Positions 42,819-52,174 of a stretch of DNA of 64,000 nt are shown piece after piece. The DNA lies in the NCBI GenBank assembly GCA_020636095.1, contig JACJYN010000005.1:372001-436000 (forward strand), given 5' to 3'. The first letter of the stretch is position 1. Each line of letters begins with the position of its first letter. The stretch is from Lewinellaceae bacterium. GTDB taxonomy: Bacteria > Bacteroidota > Bacteroidia > Chitinophagales > Saprospiraceae. Made by a program: the position numbers and the translations under genes. The notes under the pieces were generated by a model. That model was not told the DNA's origin. It saw nothing but the letters and a program-made list of their open reading frames with translations, and did no database searches.

Positions 42819-45305
42819 CTACTTCCGGTTGCGAATATCTTCCAGGTATTTATCCAGTTCGATCTCATCGTAGATGAGCACCTCACGGGCTTTGCTACCT
42901 TCGCTCGGGCCGACGATGCCGAGCGCTTCCAACTGGTCCATAATGCGGCCGGCTCGGTTATAACCCAATTTGAGGCGCCGCTGTATCATAGAAGTAGAAC
43001 CATGCTGATTCTGGATAATAAGCCGGGCGGCATCTTCGAACATTTCATCCAGTTCAGCATAGGTGAGTCCCTGAGCGCCGGATATCTCCTCATCATCCCC
43101 ATGGAATTCCGGCAGGAAAAAGGGCTCCGGATATCCCGGTTGGTTAGAGATAAAGTTGACCACCTCTTCCACTTCGGGCGTATCGACAAAAGCACCTTGT
43201 ATGCGTTTGGTTTCTCCACCGACCGACAGGAGCATATCTCCCCGGCCGATGAGCTGGTCAGCTCCGCCTCCGTCCAGGATGGTTCTCGAGTCTACTTTAG
43301 AACTCACTTTGTAGGCGATCCGGGCCGGGAAGTTGGCCTTGATCACGCCGGTGATGATATTGACCGAAGGCCGCTGGGTAGCAATGATCAGGTGAATTCC
43401 TACGGCGCGGGCCAACTGGGCCAGACGGCCGATCGGCAATTCTACTTCCTTGCCTGCCGTCATGATCATATCGGCAAATTCGTCAATGACCAGAACGATA
43501 AAAGGCAGAAAACGGTGGCCTTTATGAGGGTTGAGCCTCCGCTGGACAAACTTCTCATTGTACTCCCGGATATTGCGGGCCGCCGCCTTTTTCAGCAGGT
43601 TATAGCGTTGGTCCATTTCAATGCACAATGAATTGAGGGTGTGGATCACACGGCTGGTCTCAGTAGTAATGGGCTCATCCTGGCCCGGCAGGAAAGCCAG
43701 GAAGTGGTGTTCCAATTTACTGTAAGGGAAAAGCTCCACCTTTTTGGGGTCTACCAGCACCAGTTTAACCTGGGAGGGGTGCTTTTTATATAACAAAGAC
43801 ATAAGAATGGCGTTGACCCCTACCGACTTACCCTGGCCGGTAGCGCCCGCCACCAGCAGGTGCGGCATTTTGGCCAGGTCGGCTACAAAGACCTCGTTGG
43901 AAATGGTCTTACCCAAAGCGATGGGCAGGTCCATCTTAGCCCGCTTGAATTTTTCCGATTGCAGGACCTCCTTCATGGAAACGACCTGCGGGTTCTTATT
44001 CGGTACTTCAATGCCTATGGTTCCACGCCCGGGGATGGGAGCAATGATCCGGATTCCTAAAGCAGCAAGGCTGAGCGCAATATCATCCTCCAGGTTTTTA
44101 ATCCTGGAAATCCGCACGCCGGGCGCAGGGATGATCTCATACAGGGTAACCGTTGGGCCGATCGTGGCCCGTATCTTGGTGATCTCGATCTTGTAATTAA
44201 GCAGCGTTTCAATGATCTGATCCTTATTGGCTTCCAGTTCCGCCCGATCAATCTCCACCCGTTGGTCGGAGTAATCCTTGAGCAGGGAGGTCACTGGAAA
44301 TTCGTAGGAAGATAGTTCGAGGGTTGGGTCATAGGGCTCGCTATGGTCCTGGTTTTCTTCCTGAAAGGATAGTCTTGGGCCCGTCGGCCCGGTAATACCT
44401 GGCCCGGGGCTGCCCTCCGACGGAATCGCCTCCTTCGAGGCCATCTCAATCTCCAGTTCTGCCTCTCCAACCTTGAGCGGGCCGGATTTCTGGTGGCTGA
44501 CATCGTCGGGCAGCTCAAAGGCGAGCTGTTTTTTCCCGTTTCCAGAAGGGGCGTCTATGCTGTCTTCGTCCAGGCCTTCGTCCGTTTCTCCATCTCCGGC
44601 GCCACGCTCTCCCGGGCGCAGGGTAGCCAGTGCTTTATCCTGCCCCGCCTGAGAAGGGCGGCGGCCAGGTAGGCGGCCGGTAAGCCAGTTATTGATATAG
44701 TGTATAGAATCCCTTACGGCGCCCTTCGGAGTCAACTCGTTGAAGTTGGGGTTGACATTCCAGACCACTATCCCCAAAACCAGGAATAGCAATAAAATGA
44801 TCATGCCCGCCGTACCCACAAAACTGAGCAGCCAGTCGCTGACCCCTTCGCCAAAGGCGCCGCCCCAGGGGAAGGCCGCCCTCCCGGCTACAAATTCCAG
44901 GAAGATGGACAAAACGACCATCAGCAGCAACCACAAACGAAATTGCGGCCAGTGCTGACGCAATGTTTGCCTGCGTATCAGGGCCAGGCCTCCTACAACG
45001 AAAATGGCAATAAGGAAATAGGAGGGCAGGCCAAAGCCCCAGTAGAAGAACATATTGGAGACGATTGCTCCCAGACGGCCCAGCCAGTTGGCCATTTCCA
45101 TATCACTTTCCAGAAGCAGTCCCCAGGAAAAGCGAAGCACCCGGTCCTGGTCTACCTTCCAGGTAAACAGGTAGGAGGTGAAGGCAATGAACAAATAAAT
45201 GGATAGGAATAGGCTGAGTATACCAACTAATTTGGGTACCCGTTCATCGTTAAGTCCGAGTTTGAGGCTCAACTGCCCCTTCTTCTTGCTCTTTTTTGCC
45301 GTCAT
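42819..45305 (-). CDS. ftsK: DNA translocase FtsK
   Basis: The 828-residue protein has four N-terminal membrane helices (about residues 30-190), an acidic/Pro linker (about 210-330), and the motor domain with Walker A GATGQGKSVG and Walker B FIVLVIDEFADMI. The C-terminal gamma winged helix is LIIQNQHGSTSMIQRRLKLG, which reads polarity sequences in DNA. It couples chromosome segregation to division. Length and order match Bacteroidota FtsK. It is transcribed towards the ssb genes. Confidence 0.95.
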   Translation of the reverse strand: MTAKKSKKKGQLSLKLGLNDERVPKLVGILSLFLSIYLFIAFTSYLFTWKVDQDRVLRFSWGLLLESDMEMANWLGRLGAIVSNMFFYWGFGLPSYFLIAIFVVGGLALIRRQTLRQHWPQFRLWLLLMVVLSIFLEFVAGRAAFPWGGAFGEGVSDWLLSFVGTAGMIILLLFLVLGIVVWNVNPNFNELTPKGAVRDSIHYINNWLTGRLPGRRPSQAGQDKALATLRPGERGAGDGETDEGLDEDSIDAPSGNGKKQLAFELPDDVSHQKSGPLKVGEAELEIEMASKEAIPSEGSPGPGITGPTGPRLSFQEENQDHSEPYDPTLELSSYEFPVTSLLKDYSDQRVEIDRAELEANKDQIIETLLNYKIEITKIRATIGPTVTLYEIIPAPGVRISRIKNLEDDIALSLAALGIRIIAPIPGRGTIGIEVPNKNPQVVSMKEVLQSEKFKRAKMDLPIALGKTISNEVFVADLAKMPHLLVAGATGQGKSVGVNAILMSLLYKKHPSQVKLVLVDPKKVELFPYSKLEHHFLAFLPGQDEPITTETSRVIHTLNSLCIEMDQRYNLLKKAAARNIREYNEKFVQRRLNPHKGHRFLPFIVLVIDEFADMIMTAGKEVELPIGRLAQLARAVGIHLIIATQRPSVNIITGVIKANFPARIAYKVSSKVDSRTILDGGGADQLIGRGDMLLSVGGETKRIQGAFVDTPEVEEVVNFISNQPGYPEPFFLPEFHGDDEEISGAQGLTYAELDEMFEDAARLIIQNQHGSTSMIQRRLKLGYNRAGRIMDQLEALGIVGPSEGSKAREVLIYDEIELDKYLEDIRNRK

Positions 45306-45635
45306 TATGTTTTTCTAAACTCAACTACCAAAACTACTGCATTGGCGAGAAAATGCCTTCTCAATTGCTGAAAAGGTTTACAAAAATAGAGATTAATTGG
45401 TGCAATTATAGCAAAATCCCCTCATAGTTCAAGATGAACTATCAACAATGCGATGATTTTTATTCAGCAATTTGCGAACCATAGGCCGCTTTTCTCTTCT
45501 CTGATAACGGTTTTTTAATAGTACCGAACGTTCCAATCTATGAATTATTAGCGTAATATTGCATCCTGCCCCAATAAAAACCAAGCCTTTATTCAAAGTG
45601 GCCTTTTAACATTCTTGTAGTCTGAGACTACGGAA
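45306..45635. promoter_or_regulatory. Divergent promoter region with a small palindrome
   Basis: This 330-base AT-rich gap separates ftsK from the cupin gene and must contain promoters for both. The only clear structure is ATAGTTCA-aga-TGAACTAT (45424-45442), a perfect 8-3-8 inverted repeat that could bind a dimeric regulator. No RNA gene was seen. Confidence 0.4.
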
Positions 45636-46526
45636 ATGATCGAAAGAAATTTTTATCAACCTTCAAAACTCAATCGTATGCTGTCCCTCAAAGCAGTAGA
45701 TAGGAGGGGAGGGCTTACGCGGGAAACCTTCGCCCGGGAATATCTGGAGCCCAGAACCCCTGTTATCCTGGTTGACCTGATGGATCATTGGCCCGCAAAA
45801 ACTAAGTGGACCGTAGATTTCTTTAAAGAAAATTATGGCCATCTTTCGGTGCCTGTGTTTTCAGATAACGTCTCTAAGCCAGGTAAAAAATACATGGCGC
45901 CCGATAAAACAGTGCCTTTCCGGAAGTTTTTAGAGGCCATCGAACAGGGCCCTACCAACCTGAGAATGTTTTTGTTCAATATTTTTAAACACGTTCCAGA
46001 ACTTTGCAACGATTTCCAAATGCCAACCATCATGGATGGGTTCATTCGCGATTTCCCATTCATGTTCTTCGGGGGAGAAGGTTCTAAAGTAGCCCTTCAC
46101 TATGATATCGACCTCTCGCATGTGTTCCTCAACCAGTTCCATGGCCGCAAACGGGTCCTGCTTTTCCCTCCTGAGCAATCGAAGTACATTTATCAGCACC
46201 CCTTCACCGTTGCCAGTTACGTAGACGTAAACCATCCGAACTACGAGCAGTTTCCCGCCCTGCGGAATGTGCAGGGCTTCGAAGCCATCCTGCATCCGGG
46301 AGAGTCCCTCTTTATGCCCAGTGGCTACTGGCACTATGTAGAATATCTGGACGGCGGGTTCTCGATTTCTCTCCGTGCGAACGAATCTTACTTAAGGCGC
46401 GCCCGGGGCCTGTGGAATATTGCTAAACACTACATGGTAGACAAGGGCATGAACCGGCTCATGGGACAGGAATGGCGGCGCTTGAAAGAAGGGATGGCCA
46501 AACGAAGAGCGGAAATGGTTGATTGA
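45636..46526 (+). CDS. Cupin-8 (JmjC-like) Fe(II)/2-oxoglutarate oxygenase family protein
   Basis: The 296-residue protein has a cupin-8 fold related to FIH/JmjC hydroxylases. The iron site is HYDIDLSHVFLNQFHGRK (His-x-Asp, residues ~152-154) and the distal His in SLFMPSGYWHYVEYL (near 237). The N-terminal TPVILVDLMDHWPA is the usual opening. It probably hydroxylates a protein or RNA side chain; the target is unknown. A strong terminator follows. Confidence 0.8.
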   Translation: MIERNFYQPSKLNRMLSLKAVDRRGGLTRETFAREYLEPRTPVILVDLMDHWPAKTKWTVDFFKENYGHLSVPVFSDNVSKPGKKYMAPDKTVPFRKFLEAIEQGPTNLRMFLFNIFKHVPELCNDFQMPTIMDGFIRDFPFMFFGGEGSKVALHYDIDLSHVFLNQFHGRKRVLLFPPEQSKYIYQHPFTVASYVDVNHPNYEQFPALRNVQGFEAILHPGESLFMPSGYWHYVEYLDGGFSISLRANESYLRRARGLWNIAKHYMVDKGMNRLMGQEWRRLKEGMAKRRAEMVD

Positions 46527-46546
46527 TAATTGCCCCCTCTCCCGGG

Positions 46547-46594
46547 AAGCGCTCACCAACCGGTTGTTTCGCTGCGATTGGTGAGCGCTTTTTA
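46547..46594 (+). terminator. Rho-independent terminator after the cupin gene
   Basis: aagcgctcaccaa (46547-46559) pairs perfectly with ttggtgagcgctt (46578-46590), followed by ttt. It lies 20 bases after the cupin stop and just upstream of the next start. Confidence 0.85.
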
Positions 46595-46612
46595 CTAAAT
46601 TTCCAAAAAAAA

Positions 46613-46861
46613 ATGAAAGCATCTGTAGAAATAAGCATGTACCCGCTAACTAAGGACTATGAAGGCTTTATTCTTGATTTCATCGCCCGCCTTCGGGCCC
46701 ACGATGGCCTTCACATTGAAGTCAACACCTTAAGCACTCAAATATTCGGTGATTACGACGCAATCATGAATGCCCTTCAGCAGGAGATCAAGCTGAGTTT
46801 TCAACAGGGAATTACCGCCTCGATGGTGGTCAAGGTTCTTAATATCGAAGGAGTAAAATGA
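46613..46861 (+). CDS. YkoF/MTH1187-type thiamine-binding-family protein
   Basis: The 82-residue protein starts ASVEISMYPLTKDYEG and continues with IARLRAHDGLHIEVNTLSTQIFGDYDAIMNAL, the single-domain ferredoxin-like fold of the thiamine/HMP-binding YkoF family (PF07615/PF01910 type). Such proteins bind thiamin or its pyrimidine precursor. No thiamine transporter is adjacent. The ORF can be read from 46523, but the upstream part covers the terminator hairpin, so 46613 is the start. Confidence 0.75.
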   Translation: MKASVEISMYPLTKDYEGFILDFIARLRAHDGLHIEVNTLSTQIFGDYDAIMNALQQEIKLSFQQGITASMVVKVLNIEGVK

Positions 46862-46880
46862 ACTTCAGTGCAATGAAGTC

Positions 46881-46924
46881 GTTACAAATATAATCATTAT
46901 AAAAATAATGATTATATTTGTAAT
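46881..46924. promoter_or_regulatory. Long AT-rich palindrome before the class V aminotransferase gene
   Basis: gttacaaatataatcattat (46881-46900) and ataatgattatatttgtaat (46905-46924) pair at 19 of 20 positions with an AAAA loop. It ends 28 bases before the start at 46952 and begins 20 bases after the previous stop. The core ataatgattat resembles Fur-family boxes (runs of GATAAT units), so an iron or zinc operator is possible; a terminator for the previous gene is the alternative, although the stem is all A/T. Confidence 0.5.
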
Positions 46925-46951
46925 CGTTATTTTCATAACCACTCCTCCTCT

Positions 46952-48145
46952 ATGCCCGTTACCAGTGACCAATTATTAGAATTTCGCCGGCATACCCCCG
47001 GTGTTCAGGAACGCATCCACTTTAATAACGCCGGTGCGGCGCTGCCTCCGGATGCAGTGCTGCAATCCATAGGCCAGCACCTGGCCCTGGAGGCGCGCAT
47101 CGGCGGTTATGAAGCAGCCATCGCCGCCCGCAAAGAGGCCGCCGGGTTTTACAAGTCCTTAGGCCGGTTGCTGAATGCGCCGGCAAAGAACATAGCCTTT
47201 GCCACCAGCGCTACAGAAGCCTACAACAAGGCGCTGTCTTCCATCCCTTTTCAGGCCGGCGACTTCATTCTTACCACCGAAGATGACTATGTTTCCAACC
47301 AGATTGCCTTCCTCCAGATGCAGGACAGGTTTGGCGTCCGCCTGTTGCGGGCCGCCAGCCGCCCGGAAGGGGGGTTCGATGCCACATCTATGGAAACGCT
47401 CATCAGAAAATACCGCCCCAGGCTGGTGGCTGTCACCCATATTCCCACTAATTCAGGATTGGTGCAGGACGTGGAAGCTGCCGGACAGCTTTGCCGCCAG
47501 TACGATTGCCTGTACCTCCTGGATGCCTGCCAGTCGGCAGGCCAGATGCCGCTGGATGTAGAACAATTGCATTGCGACTTCCTCAGCGCTACCTTTCGCA
47601 AGTTTCTGCGCGGGCCACGTGGCGCCGGCTTCCTTTTCGTTTCCGACAAAGTGCTGGATACCGGGCTGGCTCCGCTCTTTCTGGACCTCCATAGCGCCGA
47701 CTGGGCCGAAGCGGGCTGCTATGTCCCCAAAACCAATGCTCAAAGGTTCGAGACCTGGGAACGCTCTTATGCTTTGCTACTGGGTAGCAAGGCGGCGGCC
47801 GAATATGCCCTGCAGATCGGACTGGGCGCTATCCAGGAACGCACTTTCCGGCTCGCGGCCAACCTGCGTGAACAGTTATCCGGTATTCCGCAGGTGCAAC
47901 TACTTGACCGGGGCGAGCATCTTTGCGGCATTGTCTCCTTACACGTCAAGGGATGGAAACCAATGTTCCTCAAAATAGCCCTGGAACAGAAGGGGGTCAA
48001 CGCCTCCATCGCCGGCCGCGGCGCTGCCGTCATCGATTTTGCCCAAAAAGGGGTAGACTGGGCCCTGCGCCTGTCTCCCCATTATTATAATACAGAAGAG
48101 GAAGTCGAGATGGTAGTGGAACGATTGAAGGAAATATTAAAATAG
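46952..48145 (+). CDS. Class V aminotransferase-fold PLP enzyme, second copy type
   Basis: The 397-residue fold-type I PLP enzyme has FNNAGAALPPDAVLQS-like opening (HFNNAGAALPP), AFATSATEAYNKALSS, the Asp/His-type motif LYLLDACQSAGQMPLDV and the PLP Lys in SATFRKFLRGPRGAGFLF near residue 215. The KFLRGPRG motif is the version found in EgtE-type and isopenicillin N epimerase-like relatives. It may be a C-S lyase or epimerase. It is not close to the gene at 19229 in sequence. Confidence 0.82.
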   Translation: MPVTSDQLLEFRRHTPGVQERIHFNNAGAALPPDAVLQSIGQHLALEARIGGYEAAIAARKEAAGFYKSLGRLLNAPAKNIAFATSATEAYNKALSSIPFQAGDFILTTEDDYVSNQIAFLQMQDRFGVRLLRAASRPEGGFDATSMETLIRKYRPRLVAVTHIPTNSGLVQDVEAAGQLCRQYDCLYLLDACQSAGQMPLDVEQLHCDFLSATFRKFLRGPRGAGFLFVSDKVLDTGLAPLFLDLHSADWAEAGCYVPKTNAQRFETWERSYALLLGSKAAAEYALQIGLGAIQERTFRLAANLREQLSGIPQVQLLDRGEHLCGIVSLHVKGWKPMFLKIALEQKGVNASIAGRGAAVIDFAQKGVDWALRLSPHYYNTEEEVEMVVERLKEILK

Positions 48146-48221
48146 CAAAAGAATCATATCCATTTCGGGTGGTAAATAGCCGGTAAATAAGCGCGCCACC
48201 AGAACAAACCCCCTCCGGTAC

Positions 48222-48509
48222 TCACCCCCATTCCACCGTACTCCACGCCTTCGGTTTATCCGAAAACAATGGTTTGGTGCGGCTCCAGGTAGACCGGAAG
48301 AGTTCGGACCGGCGGTAGCGTTCCAGCGCCGAATCGTCTTCCCAAAAACTGTAGGTAAAGAATACATTGTCAGGCTGGGTACAGCGTAGCAGCTCTACAT
48401 GATGGCAACCGGGGAAGCCCAGGATAAGGGCTTTGCTCTCCCTGAAGACCGCCAGGAAATCATCGATCTTATCGGCCTGGAAGCTGAGCTGTACGATTCG
48501 TTTGATCAT
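48222..48509 (-). CDS. Antibiotic biosynthesis monooxygenase (ABM) domain protein
   Basis: The 95-residue protein is a single ABM ferredoxin-like fold: VQLSFQADKIDDFLAVFRESK, FPGCHHVELLR and VFFTYSFWEDDSALERYRRSELFR. Such small proteins include monooxygenases and heme-degrading or quinone-related enzymes. Its start overlaps the stop of the SAM hydrolase gene by 4 bases (ATGA type), so the two are translationally coupled, with the ABM gene second. Confidence 0.82.
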   Translation of the reverse strand: MIKRIVQLSFQADKIDDFLAVFRESKALILGFPGCHHVELLRCTQPDNVFFTYSFWEDDSALERYRRSELFRSTWSRTKPLFSDKPKAWSTVEWG

Positions 48510-49279
48510 GAGCGAAAATCTATTTGGATGGTTTCCTCTTCCTTGAGCCCAAAAAGAGTGGCCGCCCTGCCCATATTAACGGCAATTTCCAGATAACCGG
48601 CCGAATTGAAAAGGCAGAGCAGTTCGCCAACAGGGAGGTCCTGATAGTGTTTGCTCAGGCGTTTGATCGGCGGATGGCGTTTAAAATACAATTTGAAGGA
48701 GCGCCCTCCCCCTACCTTGTCAAAGAGCTCCCTGTTGATATTGGAAATGGCATTGTCGTAGTTATCCACATAGATGATGGAACCTCTAATCTGAGAATGG
48801 CCGATGACCGGCTGCAGGGTGATGCGCTGCTCTATGTCCTGAGCAGGCAAGCCGATCTCGATCAGAGGCTTGCCATGCGCCAGGTACCCAACGGCCTGAG
48901 CATAGATGTCTTGGAGCGGAAAAGGGCTGCTTTCATCATAGTCGAGCTCATAGAAATGAGGGGGCATTTCATCGTCAAAAATGAGGCTGAAGACGCCATT
49001 GTCCGGCGCTATGAAAAAGTGGCCCTCGCGGGTAGTAGCCAGGAAGCGTTTCCGGGCTGCATAAAAATTGTTGATGCTGATTAGGTGGATGGCGCCTTCG
49101 GGAAAGCTTCGCCAGGCATTTTTAAATAGAAAGGCGGCCTGGACAATGTCGTAGTTTTTGACGCTGTGGGTAATATCAACTATATTGAGCTGCGGGTGCT
49201 CGCACAGCATGGCTCCCTTTATCATCGCCAGGTAATAATCTCGCCATCCAAAATCTGTGGTAAGGGTTACAATGGGCAT
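48506..49279 (-). CDS. SAM hydroxide adenosyltransferase (DUF62 family)
   Basis: The 257-residue protein belongs to the S-adenosylmethionine hydroxide adenosyltransferase/fluorinase family, which splits SAM to adenosine and methionine. The start VTLTTDFGWRDYYLAMIKG is the SAM-binding opening; EGHFFIAPDNGVFSLIF near residue 85 and YVDNYDNAISNI near 175 are the other family blocks. It heads a two-gene operon with the ABM gene. The halogenase function of rare members is not suggested. Confidence 0.88.
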   Translation of the reverse strand: MPIVTLTTDFGWRDYYLAMIKGAMLCEHPQLNIVDITHSVKNYDIVQAAFLFKNAWRSFPEGAIHLISINNFYAARKRFLATTREGHFFIAPDNGVFSLIFDDEMPPHFYELDYDESSPFPLQDIYAQAVGYLAHGKPLIEIGLPAQDIEQRITLQPVIGHSQIRGSIIYVDNYDNAISNINRELFDKVGGGRSFKLYFKRHPPIKRLSKHYQDLPVGELLCLFNSAGYLEIAVNMGRAATLFGLKEEETIQIDFRS

Positions 49280-49747
49280 ATCGAAGTCGATGGTTTTGGC
49301 TTTTTAAGTTTGTTCAAATTTCGATGATGAGGCGAAAACGAGAAAATTTTGTTCTGAACAAGGCAAAAAACACAGGCATACCTGTAAGGTATGGCGAGGC
49401 TTTTTAACGCAGTGCAGGACAAAATTTGCTGTTTGGAGCCCATTGATTGAATTTTGAACAAACTTTTTACTTTCTGTGGCCCTAAAATAGGCTATATTTT
49501 TGGGTTCTTTGACAAATTTCGTGGTAATGAGCCCTCTAAACAGGTTTCTACTTCTTGCGATTATGTGTACTTTTGCCATATCCAGGGCCCGGCAGCCGTA
49601 CAGTCCCGAAGCTTAGCCAAAAGCCTGTATCAGGGCTGAACTTTTTACAACTGCCGGGAGTTTCCATGTAGGCGCTATGGTGAAACGGATCAACTGCTTC
49701 ATCCGAGCCAGAAAAGACATTGTATCACAAAAAAGAGGATATAAGTA
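49280..49747. other. Intergenic region containing a palindromic element
   Basis: The 468-base gap between the SAM hydrolase (minus) and phoH (plus) holds the palindromic element at 49306-49465. The rest (49466-49747) has no credible gene or RNA and includes the phoH promoter. Confidence 0.5.
49306..49465. mobile_element. MITE-like palindromic element, 160 bases
   Basis: aagtttgttcaaattt at the left is inverted as aaattttgaacaaactt at the right (49449-49465). The two arms remain alignable for about 50 bases, sharing blocks such as caaattttgt.ctg (gaaaattttgttctg against gcaaattttgtcctg). Non-coding, with symmetrical arms and a short centre. It resembles the elements at 26312, 56571 and 63138 in size and design but not in end sequence. 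Confidence 0.55.
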
Positions 49748-50824
49748 TTGAGTGAGATCATTCTGACCGTTGACGGGGTTGACCTCGTCGAATTATACGG
49801 GGAAAATAACGCCAAATTAAACCTTCTGCGCAAGGCTTTCCCCGAAGTTGTCATGACTTCGCGGGGCAGCAGCCTTAAGCTTTCCGGTGATAAAAAGCAT
49901 ACCCAAAAGGCAAAATCCAGGTTCGAATTGATGGTTCGTATGCTCAAGGAGCATGAAGAGCTGCCCCTGCAGATGGTCCAGGACCTCATGGCGGGCAACA
50001 ACCCCTTTGAATCCAAGCTGGGTAGTAGCAGCCGGGGAAATAAGACGATCCTGTTCGGCCGAAATGGTAAGCAGATCAAGGCCAAGACCCGTAACCAGAA
50101 GAAGCTGATCGAAGCTTCGGAGGAAAATGATATTGTCTTCGCCGTTGGCCCTGCCGGTACAGGTAAAACCTATACGGCCGTAGCACTGGCAGTAAAGGCT
50201 CTGAAGAACCGGACGGTCAAGAAGATCATTCTGACCCGGCCCGCCGTAGAGGCCGGCGAAAGCCTTGGCTTTCTTCCGGGTGACCTCAAGGAAAAGATCG
50301 ACCCTTACCTGAGGCCGCTTTACGACGCCCTCGACGATATGCTGCCGGCAGAGAAACTTCAGCAATTTATGTCTACCCGCGTAATCGAGATCGCCCCGTT
50401 GGCCTTCATGAGAGGGCGTACACTCGATAATGCCTTTATCATTCTGGACGAAGCGCAGAACTGCTCGACCATGCAGCTGAAGATGTTCCTCACCCGCCTC
50501 GGCCCTTCGGCGCAGTGTATCATTACCGGGGACCTTTCCCAGGTTGACCTGCCGTTTCACCAAAAGTCGGGCCTGCGCCGAGCCATCGACCTGCTCGAGC
50601 ACCTCGAAGGCATTGAAGCGGTTTACCTGGATGCCGACGACGTGGTGCGCCATCGGCTGGTCAAGGAGATCATCCGCGCCTATGAGCGGTCGGATGAGGC
50701 CATGCACAATCGAAGGAGCGGCCAGGATAATGAGAAGAGTGAAGGCCCTGCTGCCGAGAATGGAAGCAGCTTCGAAACCCCTCCCTTGCCATTTTTTCCC
50801 CAGGTGGAAGACGAAGAAGAGTAA
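49748..50824 (+). CDS. phoH: PhoH-family ATPase
   Basis: The 358-residue protein has an N-terminal KH-like part and a P-loop NTPase core with Walker [13 protein letters not shown] near residue 132, [21 protein letters not shown] (split motif) typical of PhoH, and Walker [12 protein letters not shown] near 235. PhoH-like proteins act in RNA metabolism and stress. The frame opens with TTG at 49748 ([10 protein letters not shown]); an in-frame stop lies just upstream, so a non-ATG start is required. A Ser/Glu-rich tail follows the core. Confidence 0.9.
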   Translation: MSEIILTVDGVDLVELYGENNAKLNLLRKAFPEVVMTSRGSSLKLSGDKKHTQKAKSRFELMVRMLKEHEELPLQMVQDLMAGNNPFESKLGSSSRGNKTILFGRNGKQIKAKTRNQKKLIEASEENDIVFAVGPAGTGKTYTAVALAVKALKNRTVKKIILTRPAVEAGESLGFLPGDLKEKIDPYLRPLYDALDDMLPAEKLQQFMSTRVIEIAPLAFMRGRTLDNAFIILDEAQNCSTMQLKMFLTRLGPSAQCIITGDLSQVDLPFHQKSGLRRAIDLLEHLEGIEAVYLDADDVVRHRLVKEIIRAYERSDEAMHNRRSGQDNEKSEGPAAENGSSFETPPLPFFPQVEDEEE

Positions 50825-50859
50825 GTGTGTGTTCAACAGGATAAATTTTAGGCAACGAA

Positions 50860-52113
50860 ATGTCCTATACTTTAAATTATCGCGGCCGGCGCCTTACCGG
50901 AGAGATCACCCTTGCCGGCTCGAAAAGCATCTCTAACCGGGCATTAATCATCCGTGCCCTCAGCGGAACGGATTTCCCCATACATCGGCTTGCCAATGCC
51001 CGGGATACAGCGCTCCTGCTCCAATTGTTGCAAAGCAACGGCGAAATCCGCGATGCAGGCGCCGCCGGTACGACCTTCCGGTTTATGACCGCCTTTCTGT
51101 CTGGCCAGCCCGGCGTGCAACTGCTCACCGGTACCGAACGAATGAAACAACGGCCCATCGGAATACTCGTCGATGCGCTTCGACGGCTGGGGGCTGATAT
51201 CAGCTATCTCGAAAAAGAAGGGTACCCTCCCCTGCGTATTGGCGCTCCTTTGAACTTTGGACAAAACTCCAGGCTCTCTATTGCCGCCGGCACCAGTAGC
51301 CAGTACATTTCCGCTTTGCTCCTGATCGCCCCTACTTTGCCGGGCGGCCTATCCCTGCAATTGGAAGGTAAAATCGTTTCCCGCCCTTACATCGAGATGA
51401 CCCTCGGGCTGATGCAGTATTTCGGTGTTTACCACAGTTGGAAAGGGGATACCGTTCACATTCCCTCTCAGCCCTATCAACCCCGTCCTTTTCAGGTGGA
51501 AGCCGACTGGTCGGGAGCCTCCTATTTTTATGCAATGGCCGCCTTAGCCGACGAGGCTCACCTACAATTAAACGGGCTGTTCGAAAAGAGTATACAAGGA
51601 GATGCGGTACTGGCGGAAATGATGCAGGTATTTGGAATCGAAACTACCTTTAATGAAACCGGCATTTTGCTGAATAAAACCGCTCCCGTCCTCCCCGCCT
51701 CTTTTGATTGGGACTTTATCCTTTGCCCGGACCTGGCGCAAACCCTGGCAGTTGTTTGTGGTGGACTGGGCGTCCAGGGTAGGTTTACCGGCCTCGACAC
51801 GCTGCGCATCAAGGAAACCGACCGTATTGCCGCCCTCCAGGCGGAACTGGCCAAGGTGCACTGCCGGCTGGAGGCATTGCCTCCGGAAGGTGCGCCGCAA
51901 ACAGGGCGCCAGTACTTCCAAACGGAAGGAAAGGCCAGCGTTGAAGGTACGCCTGCTTTCGCCACGTATGAAGACCACCGCATGGCCATGGCCTTTGCTC
52001 CATTGGCTATGCTTGGGCCCATACGTGTTGAAGACCCCATGGTGGTGGTGAAGTCTTATCCAAACTTTTGGGAAGACCTTAAGCAGATTGGATTTGAAGT
52101 CTCAGAAGCATAA
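50860..52113 (+). CDS. aroA: 3-phosphoshikimate 1-carboxyvinyltransferase (EPSP synthase)
   Basis: The 417-residue enzyme of the shikimate pathway joins PEP and shikimate 3-phosphate. Family motifs are in order: LAGSKSISNRALIIRAL near residue 20, AGTTFRFMTAFL near 70, RMKQRPIGILVDALRRLG near 92, LRIKETDRIAALQAEL near 310 and TYEDHRMAMAFAPLA near 370. It is 35 bases after phoH on the same strand. Confidence 0.95.
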   Translation: MSYTLNYRGRRLTGEITLAGSKSISNRALIIRALSGTDFPIHRLANARDTALLLQLLQSNGEIRDAGAAGTTFRFMTAFLSGQPGVQLLTGTERMKQRPIGILVDALRRLGADISYLEKEGYPPLRIGAPLNFGQNSRLSIAAGTSSQYISALLLIAPTLPGGLSLQLEGKIVSRPYIEMTLGLMQYFGVYHSWKGDTVHIPSQPYQPRPFQVEADWSGASYFYAMAALADEAHLQLNGLFEKSIQGDAVLAEMMQVFGIETTFNETGILLNKTAPVLPASFDWDFILCPDLAQTLAVVCGGLGVQGRFTGLDTLRIKETDRIAALQAELAKVHCRLEALPPEGAPQTGRQYFQTEGKASVEGTPAFATYEDHRMAMAFAPLAMLGPIRVEDPMVVVKSYPNFWEDLKQIGFEVSEA

Positions 52114-52174
52114 AAGCGGTGTCTTTACCGAAGGATAAAGCCCCAAGCGCTCCCGGAAAACCGGCAGTTTTTGA

